Positions 36,995-46,620 of a stretch of 64,000 nt of DNA are shown in pieces. The position numbers and the translations under genes were made by a program. Numbering within the stretch: position 1 is the stretch's first letter; each line of letters starts with the position of its first letter. The stretch is from the NCBI GenBank assembly GCA_018266055.1, contig JAFDYT010000019.1:153553-217552 (forward strand). The letters run 5' to 3'. The notes beneath the pieces were generated by a model. It was not told the DNA's origin and ran no database searches. It was given only the letters and a program-made list of their open reading frames with translations. This stretch comes from Bacteroidota bacterium (GTDB lineage: Bacteria; Bacteroidota; Bacteroidia; Cytophagales; Cyclobacteriaceae).

Positions 36995-38859
36995 TGGACT
37001 TGCACGCACCCACCATACGCAAAGGAATAACCAGCAAGTTCCTTGATTATCTAGACAAAATACCAATAAATGTTTTATTGTACAGCATCATACTTCTCAT
37101 CTTAATCAATGTTATTGGTTCCATTATTTCTAGAGTTATCATGGAAAATAGCATCAAGCAAACCCGAATTGCAGAACATGCTGTTTTTGAAATTGATTAT
37201 GCTCACGATTGGACGGTACGCCACGTTGATGTCTCCATGAGGGGCTTTGCCATAATTCAGGACGAAAGCTACTTGTACCGAAGCAACGAATTCATTCGTA
37301 TTGACCTGGAGAATAATTTCAAGAGATTGGATAGCCTGCTGCAGCTTCAGGGATACAACGACTCTGAAGGTCTAAAGGCAATAGAAAAATATAAGGCCAC
37401 AATGAGAAACTTTGTTATTTATCACGGAGAAATGATTAAGCTTCTCAAAGCGGGCAAACGAGAGGAGTTTTTAAAGGAGTTCCGAAAAGATATAGGTGCG
37501 TATTTCTGGCCGATCTATTCTGCTGCGATGGAGGCGGTGTACAAGTTTGAATCGAATCTTACAAGATCTGCCAATGAAAGATATCGCTTTTTTTCGGCTG
37601 GGGTAGTTTACTTGCAGGTTTTTACTTTTCTTATCAGTTCTTCGGTTGTCTTACTCGTCTTTCAAAAATTAGAAAAGAAGAAGGTAATGGAGAAACTTCT
37701 TGAAGAGCGAAAACTTTTCGACGAAAGGAATAAAATAAAGGAGACTATGCTTTCGATGATGAGCCATGAAATCCGCACGCCTCTTAATTCTATGATTGGT
37801 CTTACCCATGTATTGGGCAAGCGAGATCCTCGGCCCGACCAAAAGGAAATCATCAATACACTTGAAGCTTCCGGAGATCACTTAATTCACATCGTCAACG
37901 ATATTCTCGATTACAATAAAATACAGGCCAACCGGCTAGGGCTAGAGTTATCGCCTTTTAATCTTTCGGATATTCTTCGACAGATTCATTCCATGTTTTT
38001 CAGAATGGCCGATGAAAAAAATATCTCTTTTTCGGTTCAGGTAGATAGCGGTATGCCTTTGAATATTACCGGCGACAGTACCAGACTTATTCAAATCCTC
38101 AGTAATCTGATCGGCAATGCCATGAAATTTACCTCTTCCGGCAGCGTGAATCTGCACGTACGTCCAATTCAAATCACCAATCATTCGGTAAAAGCTGAAT
38201 TTGTAGTTGCAGATACCGGCATAGGTATCTCGTCGGATATCATTGACACCATCTTTCAACCATTCTCTCAGGAAAAAGATATTCACCGAAAATACGGCGG
38301 CACTGGACTGGGGCTTGTCATAGTAAAAAATTTAGTGGAATTGATGGAAGGAAAAGTAACCGTGAATAGTGTTTATGGAAAGGGGGCCACATTTACGGCA
38401 ACTATTCCTTTTGAAATTAGTCAGGATAATTCAGGCAACATAATCACATCTGAAAATCTAAAAGATGCCAAACACTCGCTGAGAGGAAAAAAAATTCTTT
38501 ACATTGAAGATGTAGAGTCCAATCGTTTCCTTATCAACAGCCTGTTTGAAGATTACTCGGTCGAATGCCACAATGCCGAAAATGCAAAAGAAGCATTGGA
38601 TTGCATTCAGAAAACAAAATTTGATTTGATTTTATTAGACATACAGTTACCTGACTTGAATGGATTCAAAGTGGCCAACTCCATCCGAACGGACCAGCAA
38701 TCCAAAAACAAAGAGACTCCTATCATCCTCTTCTCTGCTTTCACCAACATACTTGAAAGTGACGTCAGGGAATGTCGTGCCAATGATTTTATTAACAAGC
38801 CATTTAAGCCGGAAGAATTGATCTCCAAAATGCAAAAAGCAATTCTGAAAGACATCTGA
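36994..38859 (+). CDS. Hybrid histidine kinase, copy 2
   Basis: 621 aa with the same layout as copy 1: TM1, CHASE3-like periplasmic bundle (VRHVDVSMRGFAIIQDESYLY), TM2 (~200-222), HisKA with H258 (MSHEIRTPLNSMIGLTH), ATPase (LIQILSNLIGNAMKFT, VADTGIGISS, YGGTGLGLVIVK) and receiver with D549 (LILLDIQLPDLNG). The kinase core is much more conserved between copies than the sensor. The start is the ATG overlapping the lipoprotein stop. It converges on the HPt-like gene, 6 bases away. Confidence 0.92.
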   Translation: MDLHAPTIRKGITSKFLDYLDKIPINVLLYSIILLILINVIGSIISRVIMENSIKQTRIAEHAVFEIDYAHDWTVRHVDVSMRGFAIIQDESYLYRSNEFIRIDLENNFKRLDSLLQLQGYNDSEGLKAIEKYKATMRNFVIYHGEMIKLLKAGKREEFLKEFRKDIGAYFWPIYSAAMEAVYKFESNLTRSANERYRFFSAGVVYLQVFTFLISSSVVLLVFQKLEKKKVMEKLLEERKLFDERNKIKETMLSMMSHEIRTPLNSMIGLTHVLGKRDPRPDQKEIINTLEASGDHLIHIVNDILDYNKIQANRLGLELSPFNLSDILRQIHSMFFRMADEKNISFSVQVDSGMPLNITGDSTRLIQILSNLIGNAMKFTSSGSVNLHVRPIQITNHSVKAEFVVADTGIGISSDIIDTIFQPFSQEKDIHRKYGGTGLGLVIVKNLVELMEGKVTVNSVYGKGATFTATIPFEISQDNSGNIITSENLKDAKHSLRGKKILYIEDVESNRFLINSLFEDYSVECHNAENAKEALDCIQKTKFDLILLDIQLPDLNGFKVANSIRTDQQSKNKETPIILFSAFTNILESDVRECRANDFINKPFKPEELISKMQKAILKDI

Positions 38860-38865
38860 TCGTTT

Positions 38866-39174
38866 TTAATGCAAGAAGCGATAGATCGTGGAGAGATGAG
38901 ATTTTAACTCCCTGTTTAATTCTGATAGTGAATCGTCATACCCTTCGAAGACTCTGTATTTTTCAAACAAGGCGTACAGTTCGGCGTACTTCAGGTTGGA
39001 AACGATCGGGCTCATCTTATGTAGTTCAGCCCTCATCGATTTAATGTCTCGCTTTTTGTCGGCAGCAAAAAAAGCATTTTCCATCTTTTTGAAGTCACTG
39101 ACGATTAGCCGTCTTATCTCTACTAATTTATCAGGCTTATTACGAAAAATCTGTTCGTAGAATTCAAATGACAT
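38866..39174 (-). CDS. HPt-like phosphotransfer protein
   Basis: 102 aa helical protein. RAELHKMSPIVSNLKYAELYALFEKY matches the HPt core (HxLKxxxxNLG..xL), with H52 as the candidate phospho-acceptor; P56 and V58 replace more common residues. It probably relays phosphate from the receivers of the two neighbouring hybrid kinases to a DNA-binding regulator such as the one at 33004. It is encoded on the opposite strand, converging on copy 2 with 6 bases between. Confidence 0.7.
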   Translation of the reverse strand: MSFEFYEQIFRNKPDKLVEIRRLIVSDFKKMENAFFAADKKRDIKSMRAELHKMSPIVSNLKYAELYALFEKYRVFEGYDDSLSELNRELKSHLSTIYRFLH

Positions 39175-39742
39175 TATTTTTCCAAAAGATAAATATCGGT
39201 GGCATTAAATTAGGCAAATTTCAATTATTGTCAGCGACCAATTTTATCATTAAAACAGGTTAGGTGAACCCCGGCAGTTCCACGATTTTTTTGATACATC
39301 TTTATGTTCCAATGTTGGAATGGCGATTCAGATCACACCATATAAAACACCGTAGAATTTCTCACGAGTAATCGAGGGATATGTGGCAGGGTTGGGTATA
39401 GCTAGACATTGATTGTCAATAGTACGCGAGCTAACAGACTTGAGGATCAGCCACTTCCAGAAGACCAAATCAATTCACTCATATCACTCCGTATATTCAA
39501 GTATTTTGCCACAACCGAAGTTCGCGGAAGTTTGTAGACAGATTTCATAGCGCTTATCAACTAAGAATGGACGAAATTGGTTGAATTACCGTAGCGCTTA
39601 CACAGTCACCTAATGTTTAATGAGCACTTGATGTCTGATCAAAAAGCATGAACATTTTTTGTTATATTTAACTAGGCCACGGTCAACCCGTTTACCAAAC
39701 GGGCCCCTGCCCCATTAAGGGATTGGCTTTAATTATTAAATA
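39175..39742. other. Non-coding region between HPt gene and XRE regulator
   Basis: About 570 bases without a supported ORF or RNA gene. The only distinct structure I see is the inverted repeat at 39687-39703, just before the XRE gene. Confidence 0.5.
39687..39703. promoter_or_regulatory. Perfect inverted repeat upstream of the XRE gene
   Basis: CCCGTTT-ACC-AAACGGG, 7-bp perfect arms, 39 bases before the start at 39743. It could be an autoregulatory operator for the XRE protein or a 5'-UTR hairpin. It lacks a following U tract. Confidence 0.4.
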
Positions 39743-40039
39743 ATGTTCAACAAAAGATTCAAATCGCTTCAGGAGGCAAAAGGATGGACCTTGATGGAGA
39801 CGGCTCGTAAGATCGGCGTTCATGTGGATACCATCCATACATACCGTACAGTAGCCACTCCCAAATTCAAACACCTGACTAACATTGCAAAGGCATTCGG
39901 CGTATCGCTGGAGTATCTGATTACCGGCAAGGACAGTAATCCTAAAAACCTGAATGATTTTAGCTCATTCAAAAAATTCTATGCCTCCTTGTCGCCGACC
40001 GAACGATCAAAGATTAAGAAGTGGGTTGAAAAAAAGTAA
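39743..40039 (+). CDS. XRE-family helix-turn-helix regulator
   Basis: 98 aa. Residues ~5-60 form an HTH_3/XRE domain (FKSLQEAKGWTLMETARKIGVHVDTIHTYRT, then LTNIAKAFGVSLEYLITGK), close to Cro/C1-type regulators that end in a Y-L-x-T/L-G segment. The tail (LSPTERSKIKKWVEKK) is helical. It is a stand-alone gene with no adjacent toxin, kinase or phage gene, so its target is unknown; the inverted repeat upstream suggests autoregulation. Confidence 0.85.
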   Translation: MFNKRFKSLQEAKGWTLMETARKIGVHVDTIHTYRTVATPKFKHLTNIAKAFGVSLEYLITGKDSNPKNLNDFSSFKKFYASLSPTERSKIKKWVEKK

Positions 40040-40214
40040 GCGCAGCCCTGCGTTTTACAGCTAGATTCTAAGGTGCTGAATCGAATTGCCATATCCTTTC
40101 TTGTTTTTAAGATAGAGAGCTTGGATATGGCCTGAAATTCTATTTTCAAAAATATCTACTGCTCCCTGGGTGAGTAGGTGCGATTCCCCAACCATACAAA
40201 TTCTTCAGTAAAAT

Positions 40215-40260
40215 CCACTGATTAATGTCATTTACATGCCTGTTTCTAGTTAATCAGCGG
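40215..40260. promoter_or_regulatory. Interrupted inverted repeat upstream of the GAF/PAS gene
   Basis: CCACTGATTAA (40215-40225) and TTAATCAGCGG (40250-40260) match at 10 of 11 positions as inverted arms around a 24-base spacer, ending 48 bases before the ATG at 40308. It may be a bipartite operator or a stem-loop. Confidence 0.4.
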
Positions 40261-40307
40261 AAAAACAAGGGTGCCTAACTTCATAGAAATTTACTTAACT
40301 CATTTCT

Positions 40308-42215
40308 ATGGAGACTGAAAAGAAGCTCACGCGAATTGGCATCTTGCTAGGCTCGTTTGTTCCCCTCGCCTCAACGTTCATGGACTTTTACTGGAGCGAC
40401 CTCACTCCTACCTTATCCAACCTGATCCTGATCTACCAACGCGACCATCTGCTCTGGATTATCCTTACTACCCCCGTAGCCATCGGCGGTGTATTTTTCT
40501 TCTTTGCCAAAAAGGTTAAAAAGCATGAAGATGAACTCATTGCCGATCGTAACCAGAATGCAGAAGAGCTCAATACGCTGGAAAAGTTCATCTTCGATAT
40601 TTAATCCGGAGATTTTACTGAACATCATTACCATTTTAATGATCAGCGCCTTGAGGGGATCCTTGACTCGCTTAAAAGCAAGCTGGTGCGCCAGAAGGAA
40701 GAAGATGAAAAAGCCCGCTGGATTGCTGAAGGCCATGCGCGAATGGGTGAAGTATTACGTCGTTCAGCAGACTTGGTGACGCTCTCCGATGACGTCATCA
40801 AAAACCTGGTCAAGATTACCGGAGCCAACCAGGGCTCGGTATTTATCGCCAACGATCAAAACCCCAAAGATGTATTTCTTGAACTGACTGCCTGCTATGC
40901 TTACGACCGAAAGAAACACGAGCGGAAAACCATATATCCCGGAAATGGACAGGTTGGTCAATGTTTCCTGGAACGCGACACTATAGTACTCACACAAGTA
41001 CCCAATCATTACGTGAAGATTACCTCAGGCCTTGGCGAAGGAACGCCCTCATTTATCGTAATCATACCCATCAAAACCAACGACACAATCGAAGGAGTAA
41101 TGGAGATTGCGTCCTTTCGTATAATGCCCGACTATCATGTAGCATTTCTGGAAAAGGTATGCCAGGGATTTGCCGCCGTCATCCGAGCTGTCAAAGTAAA
41201 CGAAGCCACCCGAGCGCTACTCGAAACATCGCAGAACCAAACCGAAGAACTGAGGGCTCAGGAAGAAGAAATGCGACAAAATATGGAAGAACTTGCCGCC
41301 ACACAGGAAGCCATGGAGCGGAAGACAATCGAGGCAGATGAACACAGCCATATGCTGAAAGCCATCTTCGACTCATCGGCCGACGCCATTTTGACAACCG
41401 ACGAACAAGGCATTATCGATACGCACAATAAAGCGGCGATGGCCATGTTTCAATATTCTGGCGAAGAACTGGCTGGAACTACGATGACCCGGCTGCTGGC
41501 CGAAGTAGAACACGGCGAGTTTAGCCATCAGGCCGAAGCTACGCTGGGGCAACTCGTCACCACAGAAGGACTGAAAAAAGACGGCACCCGGTTTCCTATC
41601 GAATGGATGGTCAACGAAGCGTACGTGGGTGACCGTAGAATCTTCACTTGCATCATTCACGACATCACGCACCGCGCCAAAGCCGAAAGTCTCAAACAGG
41701 CACAGTTGGAAGCCTTCAAAATGCAGGAAGAAGAATTGCGCCTCAACAAGGAAGAACTCTATGCGTCGCGTCAGATAAAAGAACGGTTTGACAATCGGGA
41801 AACTTTGCTGGACTTAACATCAATCCTTTCGGAGACAGATTTAAGAGGCGTAATCACCTATGCCAATGCCAAATTCTGCGAAGTAGCCAAGTATAAGGCG
41901 GGCGAACTCATCGGCAAACCCCAGAGTATCGTGCGCCACCCCGATATGCCCAAAGAACTATTCCGGTTAATGTGGGAGACCATACGGCAAGGCCACGTGT
42001 TTTCAGGAATTATTAAAAACAAAGCTAAGGATGGCACCGCCTATTGGGTGGACGCTACGATCGTGCCGATCAAAGATCGCGACGGAAAGGTGATGAAGTA
42101 TATTGGCGCGAGGTATCACATCAAAAATGAGACAACGGCCCTCGAACAATATAACCGTCAGGCCGATCACTTCGGGTGGCCCCGATTACTAGGCCATGAA
42201 CTTGTTCCACTCTGA
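40308..42215 (+). pseudogene. GAF/PAS membrane signalling protein interrupted by an in-frame TAA
   Basis: One continuous frame of 635 codons, broken only by TAA at 40602-40604. The first 98 residues carry two TM helices (~10-30 and ~47-66) and the start of a coiled coil. Translation resumes after the stop without frame change (SGDFTEHHYHFND...) into a coiled coil, a GAF domain (ITSGLGEGTPSFIVIIP), another coiled coil, a PAS (DSSADAILTTDEQGII) and a second PAS (SETDLRGVITYANAKF). GAA or another one-base neighbour of TAA at codon 99 would restore the gene. A GTG at 40686 could start a soluble 509-aa fragment. It may be a recent nonsense mutation, a sequencing error or a split gene. Paralogue: 18638-20344. 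Confidence 0.82.
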
Positions 42216-42227
42216 CGGCAGCATCGC

Positions 42228-44432
42228 ATGAAAGCAGTAAAGCCATATTCGCTTCACCCTCAGGTGACTGAACTTATCAGCGAAAAATCTTTTTCTCTTT
42301 TGTGTCAGAATGATATTGTATCTATTGCCGACACGGATAGCCTAATTGTTTTTGCCAACGAAAACTTTGCCCGCATAAGTGGCTATTCGGTACACGAACT
42401 GGAAGGCGCCCCGCACAGCATCATCAACTCAGGTCATCATCCGCACTCCTTTTGGCAAACGATGTGGAATACTATTACACGCGGCAGATCATGGAGGGCG
42501 CAGATCAAAAACAAAACCAAAGCAGGCCAATACTATTGGATCAATACACAGGTCACTCCCATCAAGGATGAGCATAATATCATCATAGCCTATATGGCGG
42601 TGGGCCACGATATCACGCACGAAAAACTGGAAGAGGTAAAAATCAAAGCCATCTACAACAACACCAAAGACAGTCATGTGTTGCTATCGCCCACAAGCGA
42701 AATCCTTTCCTTCAACCATAGTGCCTACAAGTTTTTTAAAAAAGTACATGGACTTGAAATGAAGGTTGGTGAATCCATTCATTCCTACTTGTCGCACGAA
42801 GATGACATCGAGTTTGAGCTTAATTTCAAACGTGCCCTGGCCGGCGAAGAAGTGCGCATTGAGCTTGAGTTTTCTTTGCGCGACGGCAGGAAACGGTGGT
42901 ATAAAATAGCTTATGCTCCTGTGTACGACGAATTTGATGTGCTCATCGGAGTAGCCAGAAACTGCGGTGACATCGACAAACGAAAACGTGCCGAAGAAAA
43001 CCTGACCAAAGAAAAGCGCCGACTGGTAGCCCTCGTCGAATCTATTCCCGACGCGATCTTTTTTAAAGACGGCGACGGCCGATGGCTCATTACCAACGAA
43101 ACCGCCAAGCGTCTGTTTAAACTGCACGACATCGACTGGTATGAAAAAACAGAGATGGAACTGGCAGCCCTCCATCCTGAGTTTCAGAAAGCCCACGAGA
43201 CTTGCCTTATCGACGACGAAAGAACATGGCAGTCGCGGCAACTTATGGTCTTCACTGAATTTGTAGTCGACGATCAGGGGCGCACGCGCGAATACGAAGT
43301 ACGAAAAATGCCAGTGTTCAAAGCCGATGGATCAAGAAAAGCCCTGGTGATTATCGGCACCGACGTGACCGAACGAAAACTTAACGAAGCGCAGCTGAAG
43401 ACCACCAAAAAAATGATGGAACAAATCATGCGGGTGGCCAAGATTGGCGGCTGGCAGGCTGACTTTGCCACCAATACGTTGAAGTGGACCGGACTGACGC
43501 GCGAACTGACTGAAGTGGATGAAGACTACATTCCCGAACTAGACACCGTACATCTGTTCTACAAAGAAGGAGAAAGCCGCGACAAGATCATGGCCGCTGT
43601 AGAGCACGCAAAAAATACCGGACAAGGTTTTGAAATTGAATTGGAAATGGTTTCTGCCAAAGGCCGGACTTTCTACACCAAAACCATTGCCGAGCCAAAA
43701 ATGGTGAATGGCGTATGCGAAAAAATCTACGGCTACTTTCAGGACATCACCGAACAGGTGGAACTAAGTCGGAAGAACAAACAGATTGAAATTAAATTCA
43801 GTCACCTGATCGAGAAAAGCGCGGACGCCATCATCTTGCAAGACGAACGTGGTATTGTGCAGTTCTTCTCGGCAGCGGCTAGAAAAATACTCGGCTACAC
43901 GTCAGAAGAAATCGTCGGGCAAAACCTGTCGATGATTTTTCATCCCGACGACGTGCAGGTAGCCATGCAAAACAGAAAGACCATTCGTGAAACTCCCGGT
44001 GGCTCCTTCCCTATTACTGTAAATCGGGTGAAGCATAAACAAGGGCACTATCTTTTTGTAGAAGGCACTGTGACCAATCTGATCCACGACGAAAATGTGA
44101 AAGCCATCGTAGTGAACTTCAGAGACGTGACCGAAAAGAAAGCTACGGCGGAGAAACTCACCGAAAAGAACAAGAACCTCGAAACCATCGCCTTCCTGTT
44201 TTCACACGAAGTGCGCGGGCCTGTTGCTACCATTTCAGGCCTGTCGAATATCTTTAACCGTGAAGACGCCACCGATCCGATCAACAAGGCAGTGCTTGAT
44301 AAAATCCAGATTCCAGTTCACCGCCTGGATGAAATCATTTCAAAAATAGTACAGATGACTAACGAGCTCGATATGACAGCAGCTCGTGACGAGAAGAGTT
44401 TTCTTTCTGATAGGCAAAGAAAGATAATGTAG
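42228..44432 (+). CDS. Five-PAS protein ending after a HisKA-like region (no ATPase domain)
   Basis: 734 aa, soluble. PAS/PAC units lie at roughly residues 25-130, 140-255, 265-385, 395-510 and 525-640, for example ADTDSLIVFANENFARISGY and SHLIEKSADAIILQDERG. A coiled coil follows, then a HisKA-type helix with H660 in FLFSHEVRGPVATISGL. The protein ends ~75 residues later, with no N, G1 or G2 box, so it cannot bind ATP like a normal kinase. It starts 12 bases after the broken GAF/PAS gene and is probably co-transcribed with it. It might be phosphorylated by, or dimerise with, another kinase, or be a truncated kinase. Confidence 0.82.
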   Translation: MKAVKPYSLHPQVTELISEKSFSLLCQNDIVSIADTDSLIVFANENFARISGYSVHELEGAPHSIINSGHHPHSFWQTMWNTITRGRSWRAQIKNKTKAGQYYWINTQVTPIKDEHNIIIAYMAVGHDITHEKLEEVKIKAIYNNTKDSHVLLSPTSEILSFNHSAYKFFKKVHGLEMKVGESIHSYLSHEDDIEFELNFKRALAGEEVRIELEFSLRDGRKRWYKIAYAPVYDEFDVLIGVARNCGDIDKRKRAEENLTKEKRRLVALVESIPDAIFFKDGDGRWLITNETAKRLFKLHDIDWYEKTEMELAALHPEFQKAHETCLIDDERTWQSRQLMVFTEFVVDDQGRTREYEVRKMPVFKADGSRKALVIIGTDVTERKLNEAQLKTTKKMMEQIMRVAKIGGWQADFATNTLKWTGLTRELTEVDEDYIPELDTVHLFYKEGESRDKIMAAVEHAKNTGQGFEIELEMVSAKGRTFYTKTIAEPKMVNGVCEKIYGYFQDITEQVELSRKNKQIEIKFSHLIEKSADAIILQDERGIVQFFSAAARKILGYTSEEIVGQNLSMIFHPDDVQVAMQNRKTIRETPGGSFPITVNRVKHKQGHYLFVEGTVTNLIHDENVKAIVVNFRDVTEKKATAEKLTEKNKNLETIAFLFSHEVRGPVATISGLSNIFNREDATDPINKAVLDKIQIPVHRLDEIISKIVQMTNELDMTAARDEKSFLSDRQRKIM

Positions 44433-44443
44433 AAAACGTGTCA

Positions 44444-44875
44444 CTACTCCAACGCCACAAACAATTCAGCCTGCAGCTTCCACTCGCCGTCTGTTTTTTT
44501 CCATTGTGCGCTGTAGCGTCCGCCTTTGCTGTAAGTATTAAACCCTTTCCACACGCCACTTTCCCAGGCCAGGTTAACGTTGTTTTTGCTGACAATAATC
44601 TCTGACGGAATGCGTTCAAAACTCGTTAGCGGAGCTTCTGCAAATATCTTCTTCCACGATGCCCGGCTGGCTTCCTTGCCCCGCTCCATTACCCCACTTC
44701 CGCGAGTGATTACGTAATCTTCCATACAGAATTTTACAATTCCGTCGGCGTCTTTTCGTGCAATCGCTTCATTGGAGCTCTGTCTTGCTTTGCGTATCAA
44801 TTCCTCTTCGTTTCCTGATTGAGCGAAGGCCAATTGAAAAGAGATTAAAAACATAATGGATAAAATGATTTTCAT
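44444..44875 (-). CDS. Secreted NTF2-like (SnoaL/DUF4440-type) protein
   Basis: 143 aa. Signal peptide KIILSIMFLISFQLAFAQ. The mature part has the NTF2-like order: helical N terminus (ELIRKARQSSNEAIARKDADGIVKFCMEDYVITRGSG), then strands NVNLAWESGVWKGF, GGRYSAQWKKTDGEWKLQAELFVAL. The end Y-x-x-x-W-x-K-x-D-G-x-W is typical of DUF4440/SnoaL_3. Ligand or catalytic role is unknown. It converges on the PAS gene with 11 bases between. Confidence 0.78.
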   Translation of the reverse strand: MKIILSIMFLISFQLAFAQSGNEEELIRKARQSSNEAIARKDADGIVKFCMEDYVITRGSGVMERGKEASRASWKKIFAEAPLTSFERIPSEIIVSKNNVNLAWESGVWKGFNTYSKGGRYSAQWKKTDGEWKLQAELFVALE

Positions 44876-45199
44876 GGTTATAGTTGTATTCGTGATCAGA
44901 CGACTCCTCTTTATCTCTTACTACTTTTCTTTGACGCTTTCTTTACAATCTTTATTATTTACTTCTTAGCGGTTGTATGGTAGTTTTCTTTTTGTCTGAT
45001 CGTTCGTTTAACGGAACAGAACTAATCTAACTGCTGGGTAAATTTAACACTTTAAGGTCGTTGAAGTAGCTCCATATTACAGTGTTTAACTGGGCCTGAA
45101 GTTAAGTCTTATCTAGTGCTACATTTTGATAATTTCTGCACATCTCAATTCTCGCCTACACTCCTATTCTTGCGGTGCGCCAGTGTGCGCGAAGACGTT
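44876..45199. other. Non-coding region upstream of the esterase gene
   Basis: AT-rich, with no supported ORF, RNA or repeat. It should hold promoters for the divergent NTF2-like and esterase genes, but no clear TAnnTTTG box was found. Confidence 0.45.
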
Positions 45200-46105
45200 A
45201 TGAAAAATTTCTTTTGGTTTCTTTCTTTTTGTGTACTCAGTATTACAGGGTATTGTCAGCCAACACACATTCCATTGTTTCCGAAAGGAGCGCCGGGGGC
45301 GCTGCCTGCGCCTGCGCACTACCATGAAGAGGTGGACAGCAATGGCTATGCGTATAGAGTGACGCAGCCGGAGTTGATCGCCTTTCTTCCCGAGAAAGGG
45401 AAAGCAACGGGTACGTCAGTGATCATCTGCCCTGGCGGTGGATACCAACTGATCGTTACTTCCGACGAAGGCACAGACGTCGCCAGGAAATTTGCTCAAT
45501 TCGGCATTGCCGCCTTTGTGTTGAAATACAGGATTCCTAACGATACGGTGATGAAGAATAAGTCGATGGCGCCGTTGCAAGATGCGCAGCAAGCGATGTT
45601 AACCGTACGTGAGAATGCACGCGAGTGGAATCTTAACCCGCAACGTGTGGGTATCGTGGGTCTCTCGGCTGGCGGGCACGTGGCTTCCACTGCAGGCACA
45701 CACTTCGACACGACGCTGGTAGTCAACACACATCATTCTTCTTTACGTCCCGACTTCATGGTATTGGTTTATCCGGTGATCACGATGAATACCGAGTGGG
45801 GTGCCCCGCGATCGCGCGGTAATTTGCTGGGCTCGCATCCTTCGACTTCGGCCATTAACTTTTTCAGTAGCGAACTACATGTGACACCAAGCACCCCCCC
45901 CACGTTCCTGCTTCATGCATCAGACGACAAGCGGATTACAGTACGAAACAGCCTCGTCTTTTATGAGGCACTGCGGAAGGCGGGAGTGAAAGCAGAAATG
46001 CATCTGTTACAGGATGGAGGACATGGCTTTGGCATAGACCACCCGACACGTAAAGATGAATGGATAAAACTATGCGTAGACTGGATGAGGATTAACGGAT
46101 TCTAA
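45200..46105 (+). CDS. Secreted alpha/beta-hydrolase (carbohydrate esterase-like)
   Basis: 301 aa from ATG 45200; an earlier in-frame start at 45116 lacks a signal. Signal peptide FFWFLSFCVLSITGYCQ. Features of the BD-FAE/acetyl-xylan-esterase-like lipase family: VIICPGGGYQ (oxyanion hole), nucleophile elbow GLSAGGHVAS, acidic residue in LLHASDDKRI and catalytic His in LQDGGHGFG. It probably removes acetyl groups from polysaccharides in the periplasm or outside the cell. Substrate cannot be fixed; no polysaccharide-utilisation genes are adjacent. Confidence 0.85.
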   Translation: MKNFFWFLSFCVLSITGYCQPTHIPLFPKGAPGALPAPAHYHEEVDSNGYAYRVTQPELIAFLPEKGKATGTSVIICPGGGYQLIVTSDEGTDVARKFAQFGIAAFVLKYRIPNDTVMKNKSMAPLQDAQQAMLTVRENAREWNLNPQRVGIVGLSAGGHVASTAGTHFDTTLVVNTHHSSLRPDFMVLVYPVITMNTEWGAPRSRGNLLGSHPSTSAINFFSSELHVTPSTPPTFLLHASDDKRITVRNSLVFYEALRKAGVKAEMHLLQDGGHGFGIDHPTRKDEWIKLCVDWMRINGF

Positions 46106-46140
46106 AGAATGTAAACTTTACGTCTTGTGTCTTAAGTCGT

Positions 46141-46578
46141 CTACCCCAAAGCCATAATCAACTCAGTCTCAAGATTACTTTCTTCTTTGGTCCAGTGGCC
46201 GTAGATCTCTAGGTATGGAGGCACCACGCGGTATCCCTGACGATCCAACTCGTCCGTCATGCGCTGGCCCGATTGCTTAATCAAACTGTAGCTTCCCTTG
46301 TGTTTGAAGTAAGCGTACTTCTCTAACGTGATCGTTATTTTCTCCAGCCCAAAGAGATCACCTATCGGGTCTTCCAGTTCCACACCGGCAAAGACCGTGT
46401 CGTTGGCGCCATATAGCCAGATGTTTTTCCCTTTGTTTTTAATTGTATTAGTGCGAACAATCTCCCACATCTTGCCGCTTAACGCAAAGGCTTTGGCTAC
46501 ATAGTCTTTGTTTGACGCTACACCTTGCAGACCGTACACGTCGCGCTGAAATCGTTCGGTAATGATTTGTATGTCCAT
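46141..46578 (-). CDS. GyrI-like small-molecule-binding protein
   Basis: 145 aa with the effector-binding domain found in GyrI/SbmC and at the C terminus of AraC/MerR regulators: two strand-helix-strand units (FQRDVYGLQGVASNKDYVAKAFALSGKMWEIV and KITITLEKYAYFKHKGSYSLIKQSGQRM) and the end VVPPYLEIYGHW, with a conserved E near the ligand pocket. There is no DNA-binding domain. It may bind a hydrophobic ligand or drug. It lies just downstream of the AraC/TPR gene on the same strand. Confidence 0.78.
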   Translation of the reverse strand: MDIQIITERFQRDVYGLQGVASNKDYVAKAFALSGKMWEIVRTNTIKNKGKNIWLYGANDTVFAGVELEDPIGDLFGLEKITITLEKYAYFKHKGSYSLIKQSGQRMTDELDRQGYRVVPPYLEIYGHWTKEESNLETELIMALG

Positions 46579-46620
46579 TGTCTTAGCGAAGATAGCCTTT
46601 TGAAACAGTTTGACCCAAAT

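Noticed and set aside
39743-40039. Phage repressor or toxin-antitoxin antitoxin
   Set aside because: No adjacent toxin or phage genes; called only as an XRE regulator.
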